The translations under genes were made by a program, and so were the position numbers. This document shows positions 28,145 to 36,109 of a DNA stretch of 64,000 nucleotides, piece after piece; within the stretch, counting starts at the first letter, position 1, and every line of letters starts with the position of its first letter. The stretch comes from Rhodococcus rhodnii. GTDB lineage: Bacteria > Actinomycetota > Actinomycetes > Mycobacteriales > Pseudonocardiaceae. The stretch covers positions 319,983 through 383,982 of the forward strand of contig JOAA01000005.1 in the NCBI GenBank assembly GCA_000720375.1, in the 5' to 3' direction. The notes below the pieces were generated by a model. That model was not told the origin of the DNA, searched no databases, and worked only from the letters and a program-made list of their open reading frames with translations.

Positions 28145-28228
28145 GACGGACAGCATGCCTCCTCACCTGGATGACTCGCGTCACGACGCCCATCGAATTC
28201 GTCACATCCAACGACTAATGTCCCCGAG

Positions 28229-29143
28229 GTGAGCGACGACTTCGACACACGGACGCTGCAGCTCAAGGGCGGCATCGTCGCGACCCTGGTACGTGTGCCC
28301 GCCGACGGCGAGACCCGTGGCGCGATTCTCTACGTGCACGGGTTCGCCGACTACTTCTTCCAGCGGCACGTTGCCGAGCACTTCACCGCGCAAGGTTACG
28401 ACTTCTACGCCGTCGACCTGCGCTACTACGGTCGCTCACTGCGTGACGGCGACACGCCGAACTTCGCCCTCGACCTGAGCATCTACTACGAGGAGCTGGA
28501 CGCCGCCGCCGAGCTGATCCGCGAGGACGGGCACGAGCGTTTCACGGTCATGGCGCACTCCACCGGTGGTCTGATCACGCCGTTGTGGCTGGACGCCCGC
28601 AAGGATCTCCCGGTCGACGCGCTCGTGCTGAACAGTCCCTGGTTCGAGCTCGCTGAGCCGTGGCTCGCGCGCACTGTCGGCACCGCCGCGATCAAGGTTC
28701 TCGGGCGTTACTTGCCCAAGCTCGTGCTGCGCCCAGGGCTTGGCGGGGTGTACGGCGAGAGCATCCACAAGGACCACCACGGCGAATGGGATTTCGATCT
28801 CAAGATGAAGCCGCTCAACGCGTTTCCGGTGCTGCTGGGCTGGCTGCGGGCGATCCGGATCGGGCACGCCAAGCTGCAGGCCGGCCTCGATGTCCGCGTT
28901 CCCATCCTCGTGTTGCACTCCAGCCGCAGCCTGCTGCGCGCCAAAGCGTGGACGCCGGACGCGATGACCGCCGACACCGTTCTCGATGTCGCCGACATGG
29001 TGAAATACGCCCCAAAACTGGGGCGTGACGTCACGGTTGTGGAGATCGCGGACGGTCTGCACGACCTGTTCCTGTCCGCCGAGGCGGTCCGGACCAAGGC
29101 GTTGACCGAAGTTGACAACTGGCTGGCCCGGCAATCGTCATAA
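28229..29143 (+). CDS. Alpha/beta hydrolase, monoacylglycerol-lipase type
   Basis: 304 residues from GTG at 28229. Hydrolase_4 (S33) fold: oxyanion-hole region LYVHGFADYFFQRH, nucleophile elbow AHSTGG (Ser near residue 112), a late Asp in the VPILVLHSS/LDVAD region and the final His in DGLHDLFLS. It probably cleaves an acyl ester in the cytoplasm. No signal peptide. TAATGT at 28216-28221 places the expected transcription start on the GTG. Divergent from cysG. Confidence 0.85.
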   Translation: MSDDFDTRTLQLKGGIVATLVRVPADGETRGAILYVHGFADYFFQRHVAEHFTAQGYDFYAVDLRYYGRSLRDGDTPNFALDLSIYYEELDAAAELIREDGHERFTVMAHSTGGLITPLWLDARKDLPVDALVLNSPWFELAEPWLARTVGTAAIKVLGRYLPKLVLRPGLGGVYGESIHKDHHGEWDFDLKMKPLNAFPVLLGWLRAIRIGHAKLQAGLDVRVPILVLHSSRSLLRAKAWTPDAMTADTVLDVADMVKYAPKLGRDVTVVEIADGLHDLFLSAEAVRTKALTEVDNWLARQSS

Positions 29144-29145
29144 CT

Positions 29146-29160
29146 GATCAGTTTCAGTAC
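29146..29160. promoter_or_regulatory. Candidate DeoR operator, site 1
   Basis: TGATCAGTTTCAGTAC begins at 29145. The core GATCAGTTTC recurs at 30003 before the ABC operon. It lies 27 bases before the deoR-type start. Confidence 0.5.
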
Positions 29161-29186
29161 AGAAGTGGTCACGTTAACCTCGGCGC

Positions 29187-29951
29187 ATGTTCGCCGCCGA
29201 ACGCCGCCAGGTGATCCTCGAGCTCGTCAGATCCAACGGGGCCGTATCGCTGCGTGAGCTGGCACGGATCGTCAAGACAAGCGAGGTGACGGTCCGCCGC
29301 GACCTACGGCAGTTGGAAGCCGAGGGCATGCTCGCGCGACGACACGGTGGCGCTGTGGCCAACGACCGCACGGCGTACGAGCCCAGCTACAACGAGAAAA
29401 CTGAGGTTGCCAGCGACGAGAAGGCGGCGATCGCGGGCCTGGCCGCCGAACTGGTGTCGCCAGGTGACGCCATCGTCATCGGCGCGGGAACGACCACGCT
29501 CGCACTGGCCAAGCGGTTGGCCAAAATGTCCGAGTTAACCGTGGTCACGAACTCTCTTCTGGCTGCGCAAGCGTTTGCGAGGTCGCCAGGAGTGGAGGTG
29601 ATGGTCACTGGCGGCCTGCTGCGTGGCTCAATTCACGCCCTGGTCGGCAGCGCGGCTGAGGACAGTGTCGCAACCTTGCGTGTACGGCGTGCATTTCTCT
29701 CCGGCAACGGGCTCACCGCAGCCCGCGGTATGTCCACTCCGAACTCCGCCGTGGCCGCGATCGACCGCGCCTTGGCCGCGACCGCGGGCGAGGTCGTTGC
29801 CCTGGCTGACAACACCAAGGTCGGTGTCGACACGATGGTCCAGACAGTACCCGCGAGCAGCATCAGCCACGTCGTGACGGATGCCGGCGCGAACCCGGAA
29901 GAGCTTGCCGCGCTGCAATCTTCGGGCGTCACCGTCCACATTGCCCAATAG
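29187..29951 (+). CDS. DeoR-family transcriptional regulator
   Basis: 254 residues from ATG at 29187. N-terminal DeoR helix-turn-helix (RRQVILELVRSNGAVSLREL and VTVRRDLRQLEAEG, about residues 5-55), then the sugar-phosphate-binding DeoRC domain (GAGTTTLALAKRL at about 98-110; FLSGNGLTAARGMSTPN). Such proteins repress sugar genes until a sugar phosphate is bound. It precedes the ABC importer by 170 bases, and a shared motif stands before each, so it most likely controls itself and the importer. Confidence 0.92.
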   Translation: MFAAERRQVILELVRSNGAVSLRELARIVKTSEVTVRRDLRQLEAEGMLARRHGGAVANDRTAYEPSYNEKTEVASDEKAAIAGLAAELVSPGDAIVIGAGTTTLALAKRLAKMSELTVVTNSLLAAQAFARSPGVEVMVTGGLLRGSIHALVGSAAEDSVATLRVRRAFLSGNGLTAARGMSTPNSAVAAIDRALAATAGEVVALADNTKVGVDTMVQTVPASSISHVVTDAGANPEELAALQSSGVTVHIAQ

Positions 29952-30002
29952 CGTAATAAGCAACAAAACAGTGTTGCGATGACCGATTTCCGACCCTGAA
30001 CC

Positions 30003-30018
30003 GATCAGTTTCGATCGT
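30003..30018. promoter_or_regulatory. Candidate DeoR operator, site 2
   Basis: GATCAGTTTCGATCG, with CGATC flanking AGTTT on both sides (CGATC-AGTTT-CGATC). Shares GATCAGTTTC with site 1. It lies 105 bases before the ATPase gene. Confidence 0.5.
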
Positions 30019-30123
30019 AACGCCACAGCCCTTGACGATTGGTCTGGACGCAGTAACTAATAGGACACACGTCGTCACGAACGGGTGATCCGTGTCCGCC
30101 GATCGGCTCAAAGGGAGGCTGGC

Positions 30124-31608
30124 TTGCTTGAAGCCGTACGGGTGACGAAACGGTTCGCCGGCGTGCCAGCCCTGCGTGACGTCGACTTCCTGCTGGAGCG
30201 CGGGCAAGTCCACGCACTGGCCGGAGAGAACGGCGCGGGCAAGTCCACTCTGGTCAAGGTACTGACCGGCGTACTGCACCCGGACAAGGGCATGGTGTTC
30301 CACAAGGGACAACCGGTTCAGTTCGCTGGCCCGCGTGAGGCGATGGCACGCGGAATCAGTACGGTATACCAGGATACGAACCTGATCGGCTCGATGTCGG
30401 TCAGCGCCAACCTGTTTCTCGGCAGAGAGCCAAGAAACCGGTTGGGACTGGTGAATTTCCGACAGATGCACGCGTCCGCCACCCGGCTGCTCGACTCGTT
30501 CGGCCTGATGATCGATCCACGGCTTGAGCTGCGGTCGTTCACTCCTGGCGTCCGGCAGATGATCGCGATCGCCCGTGCGGTGGACACGGACTCGCGGGTG
30601 GTGATCCTCGACGAACCCACGGCCTCGCTGGAACCACCGGAGATCGACACGCTGTTCGAGGTCATCCGCAAGCTGTACGAGCGGGATGTCGCAGTTGTCT
30701 ACATCAGCCACCAGCTGACCGAGTTGTACCAGATCTGCAACCGAGTCACCGTATTGCGGGACGGCCAAGTCGTCCACAGTGGACTCATGTCGGCGATCGG
30801 CCCGAGCAAGCTGCTGGCCACGATGCTCGGCCATGACATTGCCGAAACCCGTCCACACCATGAGCCTGCGTCTTCGCGGGGGTCTGTTTTGCAGGCACAC
30901 GGGCTTTTCAGGCACGCCGCGATTGACAACGTTGACATCGACGTACGCGCAGGTGAAGTAGTAGGTCTCGGCGGACTGCACGGTTCCGGCCGCAGTGAAA
31001 CGGTCAAAGCCCTTGCTGGACTGGCACAACTCGACCGGGGCACGGTCGAGGTGCACGGCCAACCGATCCAGACCGGCTCCGCGGCCAAGGCGATCCGCGC
31101 GGGCATCGTGCTGGTCCCCGAGGATCGCAAGGCCGAAGGGCTCATCCCCCGCTTGTCCGTGCGGGAGAACATCGTTCTGGCCGCGCTGCCCCGGTTGTCG
31201 CGCGCGGGCATCGTGTCACGGTCCAAACAGGACAAAGTGGTCGAGACGTTCATGCGGCGGCTGCGCATCCGGGCGGCCAGCGCGGAACAGCCGGTCCGGG
31301 AGCTGTCCGGTGGCAACCAGCAGAAGGTGATGCTCGCCAGATGGCTCGCGATGAGCCCGAAGGTGCTCCTGCTCGACGAGCCGACGCGCGGCATCGATGT
31401 CGCCGCCAAACTCGAAGTCCGTGCCTTGGTCGATGAACTGGCCGCGCAAGGCCTTGGCATCGTACTCGTGTCCAGCGACGTCAAAGAACTCGTCGCGGGC
31501 GCCGACCGGATTGTCGTGCTGCGCGAAGGCGCCCGCATCGCGGAACTTCGTGGCGAACAGGTCACCACGGACAAGGTGATGTCGGTGATCGCCGAGGGGC
31601 CTCGATGA
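30124..31608 (+). CDS. Sugar ABC importer ATPase (RbsA-like)
   Basis: 494 residues. TTG at 30124 is chosen over GTG at 30085 because GGGAGG lies five bases before it and the family begins LLEAVRVTKRF. Two nucleotide-binding domains: the first with Walker A GENGAGKST (about 33-41) and ILDEPTASL; the second with the degenerate GLHGSGRSE loop usual for RbsA, and signature LSGGNQQ and LLDEPTRGID. Powers uptake of a pentose or similar sugar. Overlaps the next gene by ATGA. Confidence 0.93.
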   Translation: MLEAVRVTKRFAGVPALRDVDFLLERGQVHALAGENGAGKSTLVKVLTGVLHPDKGMVFHKGQPVQFAGPREAMARGISTVYQDTNLIGSMSVSANLFLGREPRNRLGLVNFRQMHASATRLLDSFGLMIDPRLELRSFTPGVRQMIAIARAVDTDSRVVILDEPTASLEPPEIDTLFEVIRKLYERDVAVVYISHQLTELYQICNRVTVLRDGQVVHSGLMSAIGPSKLLATMLGHDIAETRPHHEPASSRGSVLQAHGLFRHAAIDNVDIDVRAGEVVGLGGLHGSGRSETVKALAGLAQLDRGTVEVHGQPIQTGSAAKAIRAGIVLVPEDRKAEGLIPRLSVRENIVLAALPRLSRAGIVSRSKQDKVVETFMRRLRIRAASAEQPVRELSGGNQQKVMLARWLAMSPKVLLLDEPTRGIDVAAKLEVRALVDELAAQGLGIVLVSSDVKELVAGADRIVVLREGARIAELRGEQVTTDKVMSVIAEGPR

Positions 31609-32438
31609 CGCGAACCCAGGTCTGGGTGAGCCGAGGTTACTGCGTCTACGCGGCTCTCGCGGTGCTCGTGATCATCAACTTCGCGATCTCCGACGACTTC
31701 CTGTCCCCGGAAACGCTGTACACGCACATGGTCGCGGTGGCGCCGGTGATGATCGCGGCGCTGGGCGTGGCGTTGGTCATCGGAACCGGCGGGATCGACT
31801 TGTCCATCGGCGCGGTGATGGCGATCAGCGCCGCGCTCTTTCCCGTATCTCCCATGCTCGCGCTGCTCGCCGGAGTTCTGGCCGGAGCATTGTCAGGTTC
31901 GCTAGTCGCGGTCTTCGGGATCCAGCCGATCGTGGCGACATTGGCGATCCTGGTCGGCGGTCGCGGGCTGGCGAGCGTGCTCGCGGATGGCCAAACGTCG
32001 GGCAGCATCGGGTATCCGGTGTTGATCGCGGTGATTCTCGTTGCGCTCGTGGGTTTTCTGGTCCAGCGAACCACGTATGGCCGACAGCTGGTAGCGATCG
32101 GCGGCAACCGTAAGGCCGCCGGCTACTCAGGTCTTCCAGTGACCCGGGTACTGATCACGACATATGTCCTTTGTGGTCTCTTCGCCGCATTGGCCGGTGC
32201 TCTTCCTGCCCCACAACACGTATACCCGATCACAACAGGGCTTGCGTCGATCAGCGCGGTGATCGTCAGCGGAACACCGTTGTCGGGCGGACAGGTCCGC
32301 GTACCCGGCACAGTCGCGGGCGCGTTCGTGATGCAGTTGCTCACGACGGCGTTGCTCACGCTGAAAACACCGACATCTGTCGTCCTGATGATCCATGCAG
32401 TGATCATCATTGTCGCGGTATTGCGGGGTGCGCGATGA
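31605..32438 (+). CDS. Sugar ABC importer permease 1
   Basis: 277 residues, ATG at 31605 overlapping the ATPase stop. RbsC/BPD_transp_2 family with about eight or nine membrane helices; the conserved GTGGIDLSIGAVMAISA (about 60-76) and YGRQLVAIGGNRKAAGYSG loop (about 149-167) contact the ATPase. Forms the channel with the second permease. No substrate specificity can be read. Confidence 0.9.
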   Translation: MTRTQVWVSRGYCVYAALAVLVIINFAISDDFLSPETLYTHMVAVAPVMIAALGVALVIGTGGIDLSIGAVMAISAALFPVSPMLALLAGVLAGALSGSLVAVFGIQPIVATLAILVGGRGLASVLADGQTSGSIGYPVLIAVILVALVGFLVQRTTYGRQLVAIGGNRKAAGYSGLPVTRVLITTYVLCGLFAALAGALPAPQHVYPITTGLASISAVIVSGTPLSGGQVRVPGTVAGAFVMQLLTTALLTLKTPTSVVLMIHAVIIIVAVLRGAR

Positions 32439-33313
32439 CGCGCGTGGCGCCCGCGATCCTCGTGCTACTACTGGTGTTCACCCCGGTGTCGCTCGGTCAC
32501 CTGTCGGAGGCGTCGGCACTCGCGATCGTCGCCGTGGGCATGACCATGGTCGTCGTCATCAAAGGCATCGACCTGTCTGTCGGCGCTTTCTATGCATTGG
32601 GTGCGGTGCTGGCGGCTTACGCATCTACGTGGGGCGTGCTTCCCGCCCTATTCGTACCGTTGGCCGCTGGTGCCGTCCTCGGTGCGACCCAAGGCTGGCT
32701 GATCGGCCGCAAGCAGTTGGCACCGTTCATCGTGACGGTCGGCGGCCTGCTCTTCGCCCGCGGCTTCGGCCACCTCATCACCAACGAGGGACAGCGAATG
32801 TACGTCGTGCCAACCGATTCGGGCTTCCGAGCGCTCGGCCACATCGCCGTCCCCATCGCGTTGACAGTCGCGCTCGTGTGCGGATTGCTGTTGCGGCGCA
32901 CATCGTTCGGCCTTCGCATGACGGCCGTCGGCGGCTCAGAAGACGCCAGCGACCTGATGGGCGTGCCGGTCGCCAGAACCAAAATCCTCGTGTACACCCT
33001 GTCCGGCACGTTGGCAGCACTCGCAGGCGCGATCGCAGCCGCCCAACTGGGCACGGCGGCCGCGAACATCGGCATAGGCCTTGAACTGCAGGCGATCGCC
33101 GCCGTAGCGATCGGCGGCACGATGTTGTGCGGCGGTTCAGGCACAGTGGTGGGCACTCTGGCCGGGGTCGCGGTGCTCTGGATGATCCGCGACATGGTCG
33201 GCCAGAGCCCCGACATCCAAGCCGTGATCAGCGGCGCTCTGCTGATCGTGATCGTCGTGGCGCACGCCCTGCTCCGCCGGAAACGATCAGGATCGTTCAC
33301 GCAGGCGGAGTGA
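32435..33313 (+). CDS. Sugar ABC importer permease 2
   Basis: 292 residues, ATG at 32435 overlapping permease 1 by ATGA. RbsC-like: IKGIDLSVGAFYALGAV (about 43-59) and the FGLRMTAVGGSEDASDLMGV coupling loop. A heteromeric permease pair plus double ATPase is typical of RbsACD- or Lsr-type importers. There is no substrate-binding protein gene in the operon; it must be encoded elsewhere. Only five bases separate its stop from that of the convergent SDR. Confidence 0.9.
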   Translation: MTRVAPAILVLLLVFTPVSLGHLSEASALAIVAVGMTMVVVIKGIDLSVGAFYALGAVLAAYASTWGVLPALFVPLAAGAVLGATQGWLIGRKQLAPFIVTVGGLLFARGFGHLITNEGQRMYVVPTDSGFRALGHIAVPIALTVALVCGLLLRRTSFGLRMTAVGGSEDASDLMGVPVARTKILVYTLSGTLAALAGAIAAAQLGTAAANIGIGLELQAIAAVAIGGTMLCGGSGTVVGTLAGVAVLWMIRDMVGQSPDIQAVISGALLIVIVVAHALLRRKRSGSFTQAE

Positions 33314-33318
33314 GGCCG

Positions 33319-34068
33319 TCAGCGTTTGCGCAGGCGCAGTGACGTCCAGCTGCCGTCCGCGGTCCAGCCGCCGTCGACCGGGAGGGCGACGCCGTTGATG
33401 AAGCCGGACAAGCCGGGATCGGCCAGAAAGGCCACGGCGGAGGCGATGTCGCCGGGTGCGGCGAAGCGGCCCATCGGGACCTGGCCGCTGATGTCGTCGT
33501 CGGTATAGCCGCCGCTGGCCTGGTCGGCGACGTCCATCTCGGTCTTGACCCAGCCGGGGCAGACCGCGTTCACGCGGACTCCCCTGCCGCCCCACTCCGC
33601 GGCCAATGTCCTGGTCAAGCCGATGAGGCCGTGTTTGCTCGTGTTGTACGCGGCGCGATCCGAGACGCCTTGCAGGCCCGCGATGGACGCGATGTTCACG
33701 ATCGATCCCGAGCCCGCGGCCAGCATGTCGCGGCCGAACTCCTGGCTGAGCAGGAAGGGGCCGGTCAGGTTGACGTCCAGCACCCTGCGCCACTGCTCGA
33801 CCGTGGTGTCCTCGGCCGGTTGGAGCAACGAGACGCCTGCGTTGTTCACGAGTACGTCGATCCGGCCGAAAGTCGACCTGACCTGCGCGGCCAGTGATGC
33901 CACATCGGACGGATCACTCACGTCACCGATCACCGTGAGCGCGCCTGATTCGACGGGTTCGCGCAGGTCAGTGAGGACTGTGGCGTACCCGCGGTCGGCC
34001 AGCGTCCGCGCGACTTCGCGGCCGATTCCTTGCGCGGCGCCGGTGATCACGGCGACAGGTGTGGTCAT
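33319..34068 (-). CDS. Short-chain dehydrogenase/reductase
   Basis: 249 residues from ATG at 34068. Classical SDR: TGAAQGIGREVA for cofactor, NNAG, IAS...YNTSK for catalysis (Ser about 130, Tyr about 143), and PVDGGWTADGS at the end. Resembles glucose/sugar-alcohol and 3-oxoacyl reductases. Being beside a sugar importer, it may oxidise the imported sugar, but it is convergent and has its own promoter. Confidence 0.85.
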   Translation of the reverse strand: MTTPVAVITGAAQGIGREVARTLADRGYATVLTDLREPVESGALTVIGDVSDPSDVASLAAQVRSTFGRIDVLVNNAGVSLLQPAEDTTVEQWRRVLDVNLTGPFLLSQEFGRDMLAAGSGSIVNIASIAGLQGVSDRAAYNTSKHGLIGLTRTLAAEWGGRGVRVNAVCPGWVKTEMDVADQASGGYTDDDISGQVPMGRFAAPGDIASAVAFLADPGLSGFINGVALPVDGGWTADGSWTSLRLRKR

Positions 34069-34107
34069 GGCGTCATCTCATCAGATTCGCCGATTGTTGG
34101 CGGAGCC

Positions 34108-34140
34108 GTCACCACCCACGATTAGCCTCGTTACCCGTCG
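34108..34140 (+). promoter_or_regulatory. Possible PHO-box-like repeats before phoX-like gene
   Basis: GTCACC at 34108 and GTTACC at 34130 are 22 bases apart, twice the 11-base period of actinobacterial PhoP direct repeats (GTTCACC). The match is incomplete, and the middle unit is poor. Confidence 0.25.
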
Positions 34141-34179
34141 CAACTGACCCTGCACCCACCGCGAACGGAGAATCCAACC

Positions 34180-35337
34180 GTGGAACGTCGTAGTTTCTTA
34201 CGAGTGGGAGTCGTCGGAGCAGCCGCCGCCGCATTCGGCGGAGCTTCTTGGCACGACGCCTTCGCCGCAACCGCCCAGCCTGGCCCGAGCCCGTACGGGC
34301 CGTTGCAGGCGGCGGACGCGAACGGCGTCATGCTGCCGAGTGGTTTCACCAGCCGGGTCGTTGCCCGCACCGGTCAGCGCGTCGCCGGCACGAACTACAC
34401 CTGGCACCCTGCCCCGGACGGCGGCGCGTGTTTCGCCGACGGCACGGGCTGGATCTACACGTCCAACAGCGAAGTCGCCATCACTGGCGGCGCGGGCTCG
34501 ATCAAGTTCGACGCAGGAGGCAACATCACCAGCGCGTACCGGACGTTGTCGGCGACCAACGTGAACTGCGCGGGTGGCGCGACTCCTTGGAACACTTGGC
34601 TTTCCTGTGAGGAAGTAGACCGTGGGTACGTCTACGAAACGGACCCTTGGGGCGTGAAGGCCGCGGTCCGCCGTCCGGCAATGGGGCGGTTCAAGCACGA
34701 GGCCTGTGCGTCCGACCCGGACCGGAAAGTCATCTACATGACCGAGGACGTGTCGGATGGCGCGTTCTACCGGTTCATCCCGAACACTTGGGGCGATCTG
34801 TCCGCAGGCCGTCTCGAAGTGATGATCGGGTCGAACTCGCAGACCAGTGGACCTGTTACGTGGCAACAGGTTCCGGATGTGGACGGGAGCCCGGCGACGC
34901 GCGGTCAGGTCGCTGGGACGAAGCGGTTCAACGGTGGCGAAGGGTGTTACTACGCTGCCGGGGTTTGCTGGTTCACGACCAAGGGCGATGGCCGGGTTTG
35001 GGCTTATGACGCGGTCAACAGCACGATCAGCTTGACGTACGACGACTCGCTTGTCTCCGGTGGCACGCCGCCGCTGACCGGTGTGGACAACGTGACTCGG
35101 TCGAGTGCCGGGGATCTTTTTGTTGCTGAGGATGGTGGCAACATGGAGATCTGCATCATCACTCCGAACGCCATCGTGGCTCCGTTCTTGCGGATCAACG
35201 GGCAGAGCAGCTCGGAGATCACCGGGCCCGCGTTCTCCCCGAACGGCAAGCGGCTGTACTTCTCCTCGCAGCGCGGCACTTCCGGCAGCAGCAGCGGCGG
35301 AATCACCTACGAGGTAACAGGCCCGTTCCGCGCCTGA
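34180..35337 (+). CDS. PhoX-like (DUF839) secreted phosphatase family protein
   Basis: 385 residues from GTG at 34180 with GGAGA upstream. Twin-arginine signal (MERRSFLRVGVVGAAAAAFG, RRSFLR motif) with likely cleavage near residue 30, so it is exported folded. The rest is a beta-propeller of the PhoX type: SCEEVDRGYVYETDP, FKHEACASDPDRKVIYMTED, GGEGCYYAAGVCWFTTKGDG and LFVAEDGGN. PhoX enzymes use Ca and Fe to release phosphate from many esters. Shorter than typical PhoX, so activity is not certain. Confidence 0.82.
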   Translation: MERRSFLRVGVVGAAAAAFGGASWHDAFAATAQPGPSPYGPLQAADANGVMLPSGFTSRVVARTGQRVAGTNYTWHPAPDGGACFADGTGWIYTSNSEVAITGGAGSIKFDAGGNITSAYRTLSATNVNCAGGATPWNTWLSCEEVDRGYVYETDPWGVKAAVRRPAMGRFKHEACASDPDRKVIYMTEDVSDGAFYRFIPNTWGDLSAGRLEVMIGSNSQTSGPVTWQQVPDVDGSPATRGQVAGTKRFNGGEGCYYAAGVCWFTTKGDGRVWAYDAVNSTISLTYDDSLVSGGTPPLTGVDNVTRSSAGDLFVAEDGGNMEICIITPNAIVAPFLRINGQSSSEITGPAFSPNGKRLYFSSQRGTSGSSSGGITYEVTGPFRA

Positions 35338-35344
35338 AAATGAT

Positions 35345-35386
35345 CGTGAGTGTTTTGGCCGGTTCTAACCGGCCAAAACACTCACG
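35345..35386. repeat. Dispersed palindrome family 1, copy B
   Basis: Perfect 20-base arms (CGTGAGTGTTTTGGCCGGTT and its complement) around CT. It lies between convergent stop codons (35337 and 35391). The right flank CACGCTGGGAA is shared with copy C. Confidence 0.92.
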
Positions 35387-35390
35387 AGCC

Positions 35391-36107
35391 TCACGCTGGG
35401 AAAAGTTCGAAGGCTACGGCCGGTTTCCCGCCGAAACGTTCACCGGTCTGGCGTGCCAGGTCGCGCAGGAACACGTTCGGATCCGACATCGGGCCAGCGC
35501 CAAGCCCTGCCAAGTACTTCTGGTGGGCCAGCAAGGATTCCACACCACGGTCCAAACCGGACTCGACGCTCACGGCGTGCCCGGCGGTCGGTGAGCCTGC
35601 GATCGCCACCCAGCGCACACCCTGCCACTTCTCCAAGCCCAGTTCCGGGAATATCCAGCGGTTTCCGGCGTCGCCGACGGCATCGAGCACGGCTTCGCCG
35701 ACGTTGCGGTGGTCTGGTGAGTTGCGGTTTCCGCCTGGCCAGTGCGGGGTGTGGTTCAGGGTGATCACGAGTTCTGGCTTGTGCCTGCGGATCGCAGAGG
35801 CGATGTCCCTGCGCAGCGGGATTCCGTATTCGATCACGCCGTCCTTGTGGTCGAGGAATTCCACTTCGGACACGCCGACGATCCGGCAGGCTTCGATCTG
35901 CTCGGCTTCGCGCAACGGACCGCATTCTTCTGGCGGTATGCCGTCGATTCCGGCTTCGCCGCGGCTCACCAGCAGATAGACGACCGTCTTGCCTTCGTCG
36001 ACCCATTGGGCGACTGCTGCCGAGGCGCCGTATTCCATGTCGTCGGGGTGGGCTACGACTGCCAGTGCACGCTCCCAGTCGGTGGGCATCGGCTCGTAGT
36101 CAGCCAT
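35391..36107 (-). CDS. PIG-L/LmbE-family zinc deacetylase
   Basis: 238 residues from ATG at 36107. Zinc motif AHPDDMEYG (about 19-27), and the second His in PDHRNVG (about 130). The family removes acetyl groups from GlcNAc-linked substrates; members include MshB (mycothiol synthesis) and Mca (mycothiol conjugate amidase). Which it is cannot be told here; length is less than MshB. Begins two bases after the cobM stop, so the two are co-transcribed. Confidence 0.88.
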   Translation of the reverse strand: MADYEPMPTDWERALAVVAHPDDMEYGASAAVAQWVDEGKTVVYLLVSRGEAGIDGIPPEECGPLREAEQIEACRIVGVSEVEFLDHKDGVIEYGIPLRRDIASAIRRHKPELVITLNHTPHWPGGNRNSPDHRNVGEAVLDAVGDAGNRWIFPELGLEKWQGVRWVAIAGSPTAGHAVSVESGLDRGVESLLAHQKYLAGLGAGPMSDPNVFLRDLARQTGERFGGKPAVAFELFPA

Positions 36108-36109
36108 CG

